Source of the DNA: Cyanobacteria bacterium HKST-UBA02
Lineage (GTDB): Bacteria; Cyanobacteriota; Vampirovibrionia; Obscuribacterales; Obscuribacteraceae
NCBI GenBank assembly: GCA_020431945.1
Contig: JAGQHH010000034.1
Location: 1-27,645, forward strand
Length of the DNA stretch: 27,645 bases
Direction: 5' to 3'
The notes beneath the pieces are model-generated. The model saw only the letters and a program-made list of their open reading frames with translations. It was not told where the DNA came from and made no database searches. The position numbers and the translations under genes were made by a program. Positions 6,736 to 15,220 of this stretch are shown here, in pieces; positions within the stretch are counted from its first letter, which is position 1; each line of letters starts with the position of its first letter.

Positions 6736-7858
6736 TGACTATCTCTTTGATGGTTTCTACAATCACTCGTCCTTCATCGGGAAGGTCCGCCGGGGCGAGG
6801 AGATCGGCAGCGGTTCGGGCGAAGCCGACCTTGTCGAAAGCCGGCAGTCCCTTCGTCCGGGCCAGCTCCGCCAGTCCTCTGGCGCAGCCGGGCGGAGCCG
6901 GGATGTCCTCCTTCTCGATACTCGTGCTGTTGAAATAGTCTCTGGCCAGGCGGAGTATCGTGTCCCTCTTGAAAGTATCCTCGATCTCGCCGGAGCGCAG
7001 GGTGATCAGTCTGTCCCCGGACCTGAGGCTGTCGGCCAGAACCTCGGCTTCCTCACTGACGTCTCCATCAAGAACCGCGATGATCGGAAGGGCTACGGTT
7101 TCTTTCATGCTCAGATAATTCCTCACCACCTGCCGCGCTCCTCCGCAGGAGACGATTCGAATGCCAGCGCTGTCGAAATGATATGACAGCAGGTCGCCGA
7201 ATACAGGCAGGAGAATCTGCTCGGTCTGTCCCTCCACCAGGCAAAGGGCTCTGGGGAGAAACTCTCCCGGCAGTCTCTGCCGGTGCTCCAGCATGGTTGT
7301 TTCCCAGGCGCTTCCAGAGTCGGATTCAGGACCGCCTTCATTGATGTCTTTCAGGAAATCGGCGATGGCCAGGGCGCGCTCGTCGTCCTGCCACGGCCCT
7401 GCCGATAGCAATCGGCACCAGTCCGGTGTCGAGCGGGTCATGAGCTCCAGATAGAGACGCTCTGATTCTTCGAGCTCGGTTTCCGAGCCGGAGCTCGAGT
7501 CTTGAATGTCTTCGAGAGAAGCACCTGCCAGAGTCGACCGGAAACTATCGAAGGCGATGGTTCTGTGCCGTTTCAGGTCTTCCAGGGCAAGCCGGTTGCT
7601 CACCGTTTTGTTGCTCTTCTGCCTGAGCTGGTCGCCATTCCCATTTCCGAATAACTGTGCGAAAATCGTACACTGCTCTTTCAAAGACAGCGACTCGATA
7701 TCGACTTTGCCGCCGTTTGATCTCTTCAGTTGTTTGCGGAGCGCCTTGCGGATCTGCGACCATTTGCTCGAGGGTTCTTCGAATGACAGTATCTTTTGAA
7801 CCACCGTCCAGAAGGTCTCATCGGATGGATTTTCGGAGTTGATATTTTTCGCCTGCAT
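6713..7858 (-). CDS. TOPRIM-domain protein related to OLD-family nucleases
   Basis: A 381-residue protein. The N-terminal ~200 residues are mainly helical and unrecognised, with an acidic low-complexity patch at about 115-135. A TOPRIM-like fold follows at about 203-300: LCLVEGQTEQ (Glu209), IRIVSCGGARQVV, PIIAVLDGDVSE (Asp264, Asp266) and LRSGEIEDTFKRD. This order of acidic residues matches the metal-binding TOPRIM of OLD-type endonucleases, but the SMC-like ATPase that normally precedes it is missing: no Walker A is present. OLD nucleases work in phage defence and in some retrons; that role is not shown here. The start ATG at 7858 has no good ribosome site. The gene is divergent from a MATE transporter across only 47 bases. 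Confidence 0.75.
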   Translation of the reverse strand: MQAKNINSENPSDETFWTVVQKILSFEEPSSKWSQIRKALRKQLKRSNGGKVDIESLSLKEQCTIFAQLFGNGNGDQLRQKSNKTVSNRLALEDLKRHRTIAFDSFRSTLAGASLEDIQDSSSGSETELEESERLYLELMTRSTPDWCRLLSAGPWQDDERALAIADFLKDINEGGPESDSGSAWETTMLEHRQRLPGEFLPRALCLVEGQTEQILLPVFGDLLSYHFDSAGIRIVSCGGARQVVRNYLSMKETVALPIIAVLDGDVSEEAEVLADSLRSGDRLITLRSGEIEDTFKRDTILRLARDYFNSTSIEKEDIPAPPGCARGLAELARTKGLPAFDKVGFARTAADLLAPADLPDEGRVIVETIKEIVSDRALRF

Positions 7859-7905
7859 CGAGAAAGAGGAACGGAAGTCCCGGTAGTCACGAGTCCGATC
7901 CTACC

Positions 7906-9291
7906 ATGTACCAAAATGTAGAATCAGGCAAAAAGAATCTCGATGATGTAATCATCAGCGGATCGCTCTGGGCTGCCATCTGGCACATGGCATGGCCTCT
8001 TCTCATCCAGATGTCCACGGTCTCTCTGGCGAGCTTTTGCGACGTCTGGGTGGCCGGCAAGATGGGTTCGGGTGTCCAGGCTGCAATCGGTATTTGCGGG
8101 CAGATATGGTTTTTCATGATCCTTGTCACCGTGGCGCTTTCCTCCGGAACTACCGCTCTGGTCAGCCGCTACTGGGGAGCGCGGGATCTCGAGACAGCAG
8201 CGGAAGCCGCCAAGCAGTCGATGATGTTCGCTTTCATTTTCGGAACTCTTTCAGCTGCGACAGGGTTGATCGCCGCTCGTTTTCTGCTCGGCGCTCTGGG
8301 GGCGTCCCCGCAGGTGCAGGAGCTCGGCTGGCAATACATGTCGGTGGATATGCTTTCCCAGCTTCCTTTCACAATCGTCTGGGTTTCCCACTCCATATGG
8401 CGGGCCCGGGGCAATGCCCGGGTGCCCATGATGGTCTGGATGCTTCTCACCGTGATCATCGTCACCCTGGACTTTACCCTGTTTATCTATCCTTTCCAGT
8501 TCGGGATCCGTGGTATCGGCTGCGCCTGGGTGACGGCGGCGGTGGTCGGCATGACACTGAATCTGGTGCTGCTCCGGGGAACCGAGCTTTCTGCATGTGT
8601 CGATATCAAACAGCTCTGGGAGACCGGTTTCAAGAAGTCCTGGCTCTTCCGCATCCTCAAGATCGGTCTGCCGGCTTGTGCCACGGACCTGGCCTGGATC
8701 GGGGGCTGCTTCGCTCTTTTCCTGATCTTCGCTCGTACGACCAACCCCACTGCCTGCCAGGCAGCCTGGACCGTGGGTTTTCGTCTGGAGGAGATCGTCT
8801 CCTGTCTGCCTCTGCATGCCCTGAGCACCGCCGTGGCCACTATCGTCGGTCAGAATCTCGGAGCGCTCAAGCCTGAGCGGGCGGAGAAGGCCGGATGGCA
8901 GGTGGCGGTAACCGGCGTGTTCTTCACCAGCTTCGTGGCTGCCGGCCTCTATTTCGGCGCCAGACCCCTTGCCGGTCTGATGAGCATGGACCCTCAGGTG
9001 GTGGACTACACCACTTCTTATTTCAAGATAATCGGTCTCTCTCAGCCCTTCCTGGCGGCCTGGCTGATTCTATTCGGTGCCATGCAGGGAGCCGGTTATA
9101 CCGCCTGGCCGATGTGGGCCAGCCTGGTGAGCCTGGTTCTCTTGAAGCTTCCCCTGTGCTGGTATCTGACGGTGCTCATGGCCGACGGTCCCACCGGTTG
9201 CTGGTGGGGTATCGCCTGTTCCACGGCACTTCTGGGGATTCTTGCTGCCTGGCGCTATAGCACCGGGGTATGGAAAAACCAGAATGTCTGA
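7906..9291 (+). CDS. MATE-family efflux transporter
   Basis: A 461-residue membrane protein with about twelve hydrophobic segments in two similar halves, as in MATE multidrug/sodium antiporters that export cations and metabolites using Na+ or H+ gradients. The first half opens with AWPLLIQMSTVSLASFCDVW and includes SSGTTALVSRYWGARD. The matching part of the second half has LHALSTAVATIVGQNLGALK, the typical polar Gln-Asn stretch. The gene starts at ATG 7906, divergent from the TOPRIM gene, so both must be driven from within or close to a 47-base gap. The substrate cannot be told. After the stop there is an 8-bp hairpin without a T-run. Confidence 0.93.
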   Translation: MYQNVESGKKNLDDVIISGSLWAAIWHMAWPLLIQMSTVSLASFCDVWVAGKMGSGVQAAIGICGQIWFFMILVTVALSSGTTALVSRYWGARDLETAAEAAKQSMMFAFIFGTLSAATGLIAARFLLGALGASPQVQELGWQYMSVDMLSQLPFTIVWVSHSIWRARGNARVPMMVWMLLTVIIVTLDFTLFIYPFQFGIRGIGCAWVTAAVVGMTLNLVLLRGTELSACVDIKQLWETGFKKSWLFRILKIGLPACATDLAWIGGCFALFLIFARTTNPTACQAAWTVGFRLEEIVSCLPLHALSTAVATIVGQNLGALKPERAEKAGWQVAVTGVFFTSFVAAGLYFGARPLAGLMSMDPQVVDYTTSYFKIIGLSQPFLAAWLILFGAMQGAGYTAWPMWASLVSLVLLKLPLCWYLTVLMADGPTGCWWGIACSTALLGILAAWRYSTGVWKNQNV

Positions 9292-9389
9292 GCTGGTCTT
9301 GTCCCTGCTTTGTGTCAAGGGGGCAAGTGCTTGAACCGGAGCCTTGCGGAATTCGTATTTGATAGTGTACGGCTCAAGAGGTGCAGGCT

Positions 9390-9875
9390 ATGTCCGAGGC
9401 GACACTTTCGTTCAGGCTTGGTTTCGAGCTTCCCCTGTTCAGGCTCCGTCTGGTCAGGGAAGGAGATCCGGCAGCTTCCAGGGTATCCATCAAAACTCCC
9501 CGGGAGGCTGCCTCATTTCTAGGTCCCCTCATGGAGGCGCCGGAGGAGCACTTCATCTCGCTTCATCTCAATGCCCGCAATCAGGTCCTCGGTGTGCACG
9601 AGGTCTCCCACGGCACACTCTCGGCTTCCCTGGTGCACCCCCGGGAGGTCTTCAAAGCCGCTGTGCTGGCCAACAGCCATGCCCTTTTGATCTGTCACAA
9701 TCACCCTTCCGGAGCCGATCTGAAGCCCAGTCTCGATGACCTCGATACCACCGCCAAGCTGGTGGACGCCGGGAAGCTCCTGGGTGTGGAAGTGGTGGAC
9801 CATATCATTGTCGGCTCTCTTACAAGAAATGACTGGTACAGTGTTCGTGAGCATCATCCGGAGATCTGGTTCTGA
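9390..9875 (+). CDS. RadC-type JAB/MPN domain protein
   Basis: A 161-residue protein consisting mainly of the JAB/MPN (JAMM) domain of the RadC family. The zinc-binding motif is ICHNHPSGADLKPSLDD, with His103, His105 and Asp116, and Glu53 upstream (PEEHFISLHL) is a candidate for the catalytic Glu. It lacks the helix-hairpin-helix N-terminal domain of full RadC (about 225 residues), so it matches the short RadC-like proteins whose biochemical role is not settled despite the old repair label. The ATG at 9390 has GAGG 8 bases upstream; an in-frame GTG at 9381 is less likely. It lies 65 bases before ispG on the same strand. Confidence 0.88.
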   Translation: MSEATLSFRLGFELPLFRLRLVREGDPAASRVSIKTPREAASFLGPLMEAPEEHFISLHLNARNQVLGVHEVSHGTLSASLVHPREVFKAAVLANSHALLICHNHPSGADLKPSLDDLDTTAKLVDAGKLLGVEVVDHIIVGSLTRNDWYSVREHHPEIWF

Positions 9876-9940
9876 AAGATTTTCGTCTGTGAGTCCATGG
9901 ATACTGGCTCTTTATCGTCAGATTTGCTAAAAATACTCCG

Positions 9941-11155
9941 ATGAACAAGAGACAATCGATAGCCGTGAAGGTCGGTGGTGTGATAGTGGGTGGCGGCAAT
10001 CCCATCGTCGTCCAGTCTATGACCAATACCGCCACCGAGGATGCTGCCGGCACCGCCGTCCAGATCAAAGAGCTTGCCGATGCCGGCTCCGAACTCGTGA
10101 GGCTGACTGTCAATACTCGCGAAGCTGCCCGGGCTCTTCCTGCCATCGCCAGGGAGCTCGAGACTCTCGGGGTTGATGTTCCTCTGGTGGGCGACTTCCA
10201 CTATAACGGTCATCTTCTCCTCAAAGAGTTCCCGGATTGTGCCCGGATTCTCTCCAAGTACAGGATCAATCCGGGCAATGTCGGCCGGGGAGAGCGCCAT
10301 GACGAGAATTTCCGGGCCATGATCGAGGTCGCTATCGCCAACGACAGACCGGTTCGGATCGGTGTCAACTGGGGATCTCTGGATCAGGATCTGCTTGCCC
10401 GGATGATGGATGAGAATGCCGGCTCCCGGGAGCCCAGGGATGCTCACAGCGTGCTTATCGAAGCGATTGTAGCCTCGGCTCTGGCATCGGCTTCCATGGC
10501 GGAGTCCTACGGTCTCTCCCGGGACAAGATCATCATCAGCGCCAAGGTCTCGGAGGTCCCGGACCTGATTACCGTCTATCGCAAGCTCGCCTCTGCCTGC
10601 GACTATGCCCTGCATCTCGGTCTCACCGAGGCGGGCATGGGCATGAAGGGCATCGTCTCCTCATCCTGCGCCCTCTCGGTTCTTCTCAACGAGGGGATCG
10701 GCGACACCATCAGGGTCAGCCTGACACCGGAGCCCGGGGCGAGCCGCACCCAGGAGGTGCATGTCTGCCAGCAGATCCTCCAGTCCCTCGGTATGCGATC
10801 TTTCCTGCCCCAGGTGACGGCCTGTCCCGGTTGCGGTCGCACCACCTCTACTGTTTTTCAGGAGCTGGCCAGGCAGATCGAAGATCATCTTGTCGAGAAG
10901 AGAAAGCTCTGGGCCAGGGATTATCCTGGAGTGGAGAATCTCAAGGTGGCGGTCATGGGCTGTATAGTGAACGGACCCGGAGAGTCCAAGCATGCCGATA
11001 TCGGCATCTCTCTGCCGGGCACCGGGGAAGAACCCCGGGCCCCGGTCTTCGTGGATGGTGAGCATGTGGATACGCTTTCCGGTCCGAACCTGGCGCCGGA
11101 CTTCATCGCCATGGTGGAGAGCTATGTCGCTCGCAAGTATAGAAACAGCTTCTAG
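9941..11155 (+). CDS. ispG: 4-hydroxy-3-methylbut-2-enyl diphosphate synthase
   Basis: Iron-sulfur enzyme of the MEP isoprenoid pathway that reductively opens MEcPP to HMBPP. The 404-residue length fits the two-domain form. The TIM-barrel part carries [11 protein letters not shown] (24-34), [12 protein letters not shown] and [12 protein letters not shown] (107-116). The C-terminal domain carries the [4Fe-4S] ligands CPGC (Cys295, Cys298) and Cys341 in [11 protein letters not shown], with Glu348 in the position of the fourth ligand. The start at ATG 9941 gives the usual short N-terminus before IAVKVGGV. Its stop overlaps the stop of the convergent CsaA-like gene through a shared CTAG (11152-11155). 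Confidence 0.97.
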   Translation: MNKRQSIAVKVGGVIVGGGNPIVVQSMTNTATEDAAGTAVQIKELADAGSELVRLTVNTREAARALPAIARELETLGVDVPLVGDFHYNGHLLLKEFPDCARILSKYRINPGNVGRGERHDENFRAMIEVAIANDRPVRIGVNWGSLDQDLLARMMDENAGSREPRDAHSVLIEAIVASALASASMAESYGLSRDKIIISAKVSEVPDLITVYRKLASACDYALHLGLTEAGMGMKGIVSSSCALSVLLNEGIGDTIRVSLTPEPGASRTQEVHVCQQILQSLGMRSFLPQVTACPGCGRTTSTVFQELARQIEDHLVEKRKLWARDYPGVENLKVAVMGCIVNGPGESKHADIGISLPGTGEEPRAPVFVDGEHVDTLSGPNLAPDFIAMVESYVARKYRNSF

Positions 11156-11493
11156 AAAACCCGCTTTCCGTCTATCACTCTTCTTTCGCTGGCGAGGAGC
11201 ACTACGTCTCCCTCGGTTCCGCCCGGAAGACCGAGAACCAGGACTTCCGAGGCGAACCCCGCGATTCTCTTGGGCTTGAAATTCACCACCGCCAGGATCT
11301 GCCGACCGAGCAGCTCCTCTTTGCTGTAGAGCCTGGTGATCTGGGCGCTGCTGGTCTTCACTCCGAGCTCGCCCAGATCGATCCAGAGCTTGTATGCCGG
11401 CACCCGGGCTTCGGGAAAATCCTCCACCTTGCTTATGGTGCCTGCCCTGATATCGACCTTCAAGAAATCGTCGAATTCGATCAGGTCGCTCAT
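11152..11493 (-). CDS. csaA: CsaA-like tRNA-binding domain protein
   Basis: A 113-residue OB-fold protein of the tRNA-binding-domain family (CsaA, and the C-terminal domain of methionyl-tRNA synthetase). Typical features: [20 protein letters not shown] near the start, [20 protein letters not shown], then [20 protein letters not shown] and SEVLVLG. Such proteins bind tRNA or act as export-related chaperones, usually as dimers. The start ATG at 11493 overlaps the etfA stop (TGATG, one shared base), indicating translational coupling; the frame is open further upstream, but only as out-of-frame reading through etfA. Confidence 0.9.
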   Translation of the reverse strand: MSDLIEFDDFLKVDIRAGTISKVEDFPEARVPAYKLWIDLGELGVKTSSAQITRLYSKEELLGRQILAVVNFKPKRIAGFASEVLVLGLPGGTEGDVVLLASERRVIDGKRVF

Positions 11494-12473
11494 CAGTTGT
11501 TTTCGTTCAGCTTCTTCACTTCGGTGGTGACACTGGGGATGATCTCGAAAAGATCGCCCACGACACCGTAGGTGGCATGCTTGAATATCGGCGCTTCGGG
11601 ATCTTTGTTGATGGCCACGATCACTTTGGACGAGGACATCCCGGCCAGATGCTGGATGGCGCCGGAAATTCCGCAAGCAATATAGAGCTGCGGGCTAACG
11701 GTCTTGCCTGTTTGACCGACCTGGTGCTGGTGGTCTATCCAGCCTGCGTCGACCACTGCCCGCGAGGCACCAAGGGCGGCGCCCAGGGCATCGCAGAGAT
11801 CCTCGAGCATCGGCCAGTTCTCGGGACCTTTGATGCCCCTGCCACCGGATACGATTATCGAGGCTTCACTGAGCTCGATCTTGGTGCCTTCGGCTTTATG
11901 GGTCTCCACGACCTTAGCCCGGATGGAGCCTGTATCGACGGCCAGATCTTCGACGGCAGCTTCATTATGATTGCCGTCTCCTTCATCGAGAGCGAAGACA
12001 TTGGCTCTCAGGGTGACGAATGCCAGGGGCGAGGAGAATTCGAAGGTGCCCATGCACTTGCCGGAGTACATGGGGCGGACTGCATCGAGCTTGCCGTTGT
12101 CGGCGATGAGTTCCATGACGTCGGTGACCAGAGGAGCGTTCAAGCGTGTGGCAGCTCTCGGGAAGAGATCTCTTGCCATGGCGGTGTTCGCTCCGAAGAC
12201 GAATTTCGGATCGGCTTTTTTCACGCCTTCCACCAGGGCACTCGTATAGCCCTCTGTCGAGTAGGATGCGAATGCGCCGGCGTCGGCGATATATAGCTTC
12301 GCCGGATGATATTTGCCTATCTCGGCTGCCAGACCTTTGACGTTTTCGCCTACCAGAAGCGCGCTCACCGGCTCGCCGCCTGACTTGCGTTTTGCTTCAC
12401 AGAGGGCTTCCAGGCTGGACTTGCGGATATGACCGTTTCTCTGCTCGATGAAAACCAGAATTCCTTGAGGCAT
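11493..12473 (-). CDS. etfA: Electron transfer flavoprotein alpha subunit
   Basis: With EtfB it forms the soluble flavoprotein that takes electrons from acyl-CoA dehydrogenases and hands them to a membrane quinone reductase or another carrier. The 326-residue length is normal. The N-terminal domain starts [20 protein letters not shown]. The FAD-binding C-terminal domain is clear: [13 protein letters not shown], then [36 protein letters not shown] and [21 protein letters not shown]. Start ATG 12473 has AAGGAGA 8-9 bases upstream. It follows etfB after 22 bases. An acyl-CoA dehydrogenase that could use it lies at 3636-4760. Confidence 0.97.
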   Translation of the reverse strand: MPQGILVFIEQRNGHIRKSSLEALCEAKRKSGGEPVSALLVGENVKGLAAEIGKYHPAKLYIADAGAFASYSTEGYTSALVEGVKKADPKFVFGANTAMARDLFPRAATRLNAPLVTDVMELIADNGKLDAVRPMYSGKCMGTFEFSSPLAFVTLRANVFALDEGDGNHNEAAVEDLAVDTGSIRAKVVETHKAEGTKIELSEASIIVSGGRGIKGPENWPMLEDLCDALGAALGASRAVVDAGWIDHQHQVGQTGKTVSPQLYIACGISGAIQHLAGMSSSKVIVAINKDPEAPIFKHATYGVVGDLFEIIPSVTTEVKKLNENN

Positions 12474-12495
12474 TGCGATTATCTCCTTAAATTCT

Positions 12496-13269
12496 TTAGA
12501 GCACGTGGGCTTCGTTTCTGAGAAGACCGACCAGGGTCTTGGCCTGGGTCTCGGGGTCGCCTTCGATCTTCTTGCCTTGCGGGCGCTCCGGGGGCATGTC
12601 CATGGACTTGACGCTCACCAGGCGAGTGATCTGTCCTTTCACACCCAGGGCCTCTGCGTCTTTTGTCTCGATGGTCTTGCGTCTTGCGGCCATGACACCT
12701 TTGATGGAGGGATAACGAGGCTCGTTGAGACCCTTCTGAGCGCTTATCACCGCCGGAAGTGGCCCTTCCACGAATTCATGAGCGCCTTCGATCTCGCGCT
12801 CGGCTTTGAAATTACCGCCATCCACTTCGAGCTTGACCACGACGGTGGCCTGGGGCAGATCAAGGAGCTCTGCGAGAATCGCCGGAACCTGGTTGTTGTC
12901 GCCACCGACGCCCTGCTGACCGCAGAGGATGATGTCGTAGCCACCATCTTTGATGGCAGCAGCGAGGACCTTTCCGGTGCTGAGAGGATCGAGCCATTGC
13001 AGCTCGGGGTCGTTGATATGGACGGCCGTGTCGATGCCGCGGGCGAGGCAGTCTCTCAGGACATCGGTGACCTCGGCTCCGCCGGCCGATATGGCGACAG
13101 TTTCGCCGCCGTGCTTTTCTTTGAGCTTGAGAGCTTCTTCTACGGCGAATTCGTCATAGGGGCTGGTAATGAATCGAACCCCGTTGAGATCGATATTCTT
13201 TTTGTCAGCGGCAATCTTGATATTTGCCTCGGTGTCCGGTACGGACTTAACACAAACGGCGATCTTCAA
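12496..13269 (-). CDS. etfB: Electron transfer flavoprotein beta subunit
   Basis: Beta partner of the ETF dimer, which carries AMP in the classic form. The 257-residue protein opens MKIAVCVKSVPDTEANIKI and has SPYDEFAVEEALKLKEKHGG, CGQQGVGGDNNQVPAILAEL (the nucleotide-binding part) and the recognition loop GLNEPRYPSIKGVMAARRK. The start codon is TTG at 13269: an unusually strong AGGAGG lies 8 bases upstream, and the family N-terminus begins exactly there. A TAAAAT box about 50 bases further upstream could be a -10, but no -35 is convincing. It starts the etfB-etfA-csaA unit. Confidence 0.96.
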   Translation of the reverse strand: MKIAVCVKSVPDTEANIKIAADKKNIDLNGVRFITSPYDEFAVEEALKLKEKHGGETVAISAGGAEVTDVLRDCLARGIDTAVHINDPELQWLDPLSTGKVLAAAIKDGGYDIILCGQQGVGGDNNQVPAILAELLDLPQATVVVKLEVDGGNFKAEREIEGAHEFVEGPLPAVISAQKGLNEPRYPSIKGVMAARRKTIETKDAEALGVKGQITRLVSVKSMDMPPERPQGKKIEGDPETQAKTLVGLLRNEAHVL

Positions 13270-13384
13270 GGACTGTCCTCCTCAGGCGGATCTATCACGT
13301 GCAAGATGCCATTTTATGTTTTGCCAGGCAGAAAGCCGCGTTTTTACCAGATTCCTTAATTGATCGGGTGTTTACAACCGGATA

Positions 13385-14407
13385 TCAAGACGTGATAACG
13401 ATTTTCACCCGGCTTTTTCGATCGTCGGCTTGCATTTCGATCCGGACATCGAGGAATTCCCTGATCGTCTCGATATTGGTGAGGGTATGGCTCGATGGCG
13501 GGCCGGTGATGAAGGAGCCGGAGCCGGCAAGAGCCAGGGGAAGGAGAAGTTGATCCGCCAGATGCTCGCCGACCGGGGCTCCGGTCTCGAGATACTGTTT
13601 CGCCTGGCGCGCTGCATCGCCGGCTACCATCTCGGCACGAAGCCCTTTCTTTCCCAGGGCCGAGAATGTCTCGGTGATCTCCCCTGTCTCGACATGCACG
13701 AAGACTGCATTACCCGGACCACCGGAGCGCTCGCCATTGATAATCGCGCTTCCCTCAATTGCTGATCCGAGCTTCTGCGAAAGCTCGTCCAGCTCTCGTT
13801 GCGCGATGGATTCAGGAAGCCGGCAGACAAGAGCGGCGGTCTTGATGGAAAGCAGATCGAGGCTTTCCTCCAGGTGAAGCGGGAGAAGCTTCCCGGCGGG
13901 ATCTATAGCGGTTTCTATGATCCCGCCGCCACCCGGGTAGAAACCATAGCTCTTGAGGTCGAGGGAGACTCGTGCACCCTGCCTCTCGAGGAGAGGTAAA
14001 AAGGTTCGGCTCAAGAATTCGACAGGCGGGGCCATGGGGTTATGGGTGCCCCCCTTGAGGATTATCTTGCTCGGTTGCCTGGCTAGAAGAAGCGGCGGGA
14101 GGACGGTCTGAAGCACGAGGGTGGTGCTACCGGCGGTGCCAATATCGAACTCGTAGTGACCGGGCTGCGGCTCTTGCGGCTCGAAGGTGAGCCTGGTGGA
14201 TCCCAGCTCCATCCCGTTCACATGGGCGCCGGCGATGCGGCTGGCCGCCTTGACCGCGGTGAGATGCTGATGCAGCAGCCCGGGCTTTTTCCTACCTGCC
14301 CTCAGGTTCTTGATCCGAAACCCGCGGCCGGTGATCATGGATAGCGAGAGGGCGGTCCTCAGGATCTGACCGCCGCCTTCCCCGAGGGAACCGTCTATTT
14401 CGATCAT
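13385..14407 (-). CDS. rtcA: RNA 3'-terminal phosphate cyclase
   Basis: Converts an RNA 3'-phosphate end to a 2',3'-cyclic phosphate with ATP, through an enzyme-AMP intermediate on a His. The 340-residue length matches RtcA. Landmarks are EIDGSLGEGGGQILRTALSL at the start, RAGRKKPGLLHQHLTAVKAA, FDIGTAGSTTLVLQT, KGGTHNPMAPPVEF and ERSGGPGNAVFV. The expected nucleotidyl-accepting His is His307 in GPPSSHTLTNIE. The start ATG overlaps the stop of the LOG-family gene as ATGA; the frame is open further upstream but that part reads through the LOG gene. No rtcB ligase or rtcR is seen here, so it lies outside the classic rtcBA operon. Confidence 0.95.
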   Translation of the reverse strand: MIEIDGSLGEGGGQILRTALSLSMITGRGFRIKNLRAGRKKPGLLHQHLTAVKAASRIAGAHVNGMELGSTRLTFEPQEPQPGHYEFDIGTAGSTTLVLQTVLPPLLLARQPSKIILKGGTHNPMAPPVEFLSRTFLPLLERQGARVSLDLKSYGFYPGGGGIIETAIDPAGKLLPLHLEESLDLLSIKTAALVCRLPESIAQRELDELSQKLGSAIEGSAIINGERSGGPGNAVFVHVETGEITETFSALGKKGLRAEMVAGDAARQAKQYLETGAPVGEHLADQLLLPLALAGSGSFITGPPSSHTLTNIETIREFLDVRIEMQADDRKSRVKIVITS

Positions 14408-15162
14408 TGCTTGTCGTTGTTGCCGTCGTCGTGATCGCCGCCGTTGTTCTGGCGCTTGGGGTGCGCCAGGAGACCCTGGGGCATGAGATAGCATTTTTCT
14501 TTCTCGCACCAGGCTATCTGCTCCACCAGCTCGTCGGGATCATCGATTACCGTGAGCAGATCGAGCTCCTCGGCGGTGATGAAACCCCTCTCTTGAACGC
14601 TGTTTCGGAGCCAATCTATCATTGGGTTCCAGAACTTGGAGCCCACCAGAAACATCGGAAAGCGCTTGATCCTGTTGGTCTGGATCAGGGTCACCGCTTC
14701 GAAAAGCTCATCGAGGCTTCCGAAACCTCCGGGAAGAATCACGAAGGCCACCGCATATTTGACGAACATCAATTTGCGGATGAAGAAATACCGGAAGTCC
14801 ACTGAGACGTTCTGGTATGGATTGGGGGCTTGCTCGTTGGGGAGCTGGATATTGAGCCCCACCGAAGTGCCACCACTTTCGAAGGCGCCCTTGTTGCCGC
14901 CTTCCATGACACCGGGACCGCCACCGGTTATAACGGCGAAGCCCCTTTCCGATAATTTCTGGGCGATTACCCTGGCGAGCTCGTATTCAGGATCATCCGG
15001 CTTGCAGCGGGCGGTCCCGAAAATGGATACCGCCGGCCCGACCCGGGACATATCATCGAATCCTTCCACCAGCTCTGCGATCATTCGAAAGATGCGCCAG
15101 GTGTCCTTGACCGTCATCTCATCGAGCACAAAACTGTCTGACATTCTGTTGTTTACCTGCAT
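14404..15162 (-). CDS. LOG-family protein (lysine decarboxylase-like fold)
   Basis: A Rossmann-like protein of 252 residues with the two LOG signatures: ITGGGPGVMEGGNKGA (about 78-93) and LPGGFGSLDELFEA (about 143-156). Proteins of this family remove ribose phosphate from adenosine- or cytokinin-type nucleotides; some are older 'lysine decarboxylase' annotations. The exact substrate is unknown. The C-terminal ~20 residues are Asn/Gly/Asp-rich and look disordered. ATG at 15162 or at 15144 (MSDSFVLDEM) could start it; neither has a strong ribosome site. The stop overlaps rtcA by 4 bases, so the two are coupled. Confidence 0.92.
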   Translation of the reverse strand: MQVNNRMSDSFVLDEMTVKDTWRIFRMIAELVEGFDDMSRVGPAVSIFGTARCKPDDPEYELARVIAQKLSERGFAVITGGGPGVMEGGNKGAFESGGTSVGLNIQLPNEQAPNPYQNVSVDFRYFFIRKLMFVKYAVAFVILPGGFGSLDELFEAVTLIQTNRIKRFPMFLVGSKFWNPMIDWLRNSVQERGFITAEELDLLTVIDDPDELVEQIAWCEKEKCYLMPQGLLAHPKRQNNGGDHDDGNNDKQ

Positions 15163-15180
15163 TCTTTTCTGGTTACTTTA

Positions 15181-15210
15181 TATATACTCTAGTATTGCAC
15201 TAAACTGAAA
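15181..15210 (-). promoter_or_regulatory. Possible promoter for the LOG-rtcA pair
   Basis: On the minus strand TTTCAG (complement of 15205-15210), an 18-base spacer and TATATA (complement of 15181-15186) lie in an AT-rich gap between holA and the LOG gene. The match is moderate, but the sharp drop in GC at this one gap of the cluster supports a new transcript start. Confidence 0.35.
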
Positions 15211-15220
15211 AAAGTGGCGC

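Noticed and set aside
8251..8817. Minus-strand open frames inside the MATE transporter
   Set aside because: Low-quality, Gln/Pro/Arg-rich translation antisense to a clear membrane transporter.
9298..9327. 8-bp hairpin after the MATE gene as a terminator
   Set aside because: It has a 14-base loop, a G-T pair and no T-run; not enough to call.
9390..9875. DNA repair gene radC
   Set aside because: Only the JAB domain is present and repair function of the family is not established, so no gene symbol was given.
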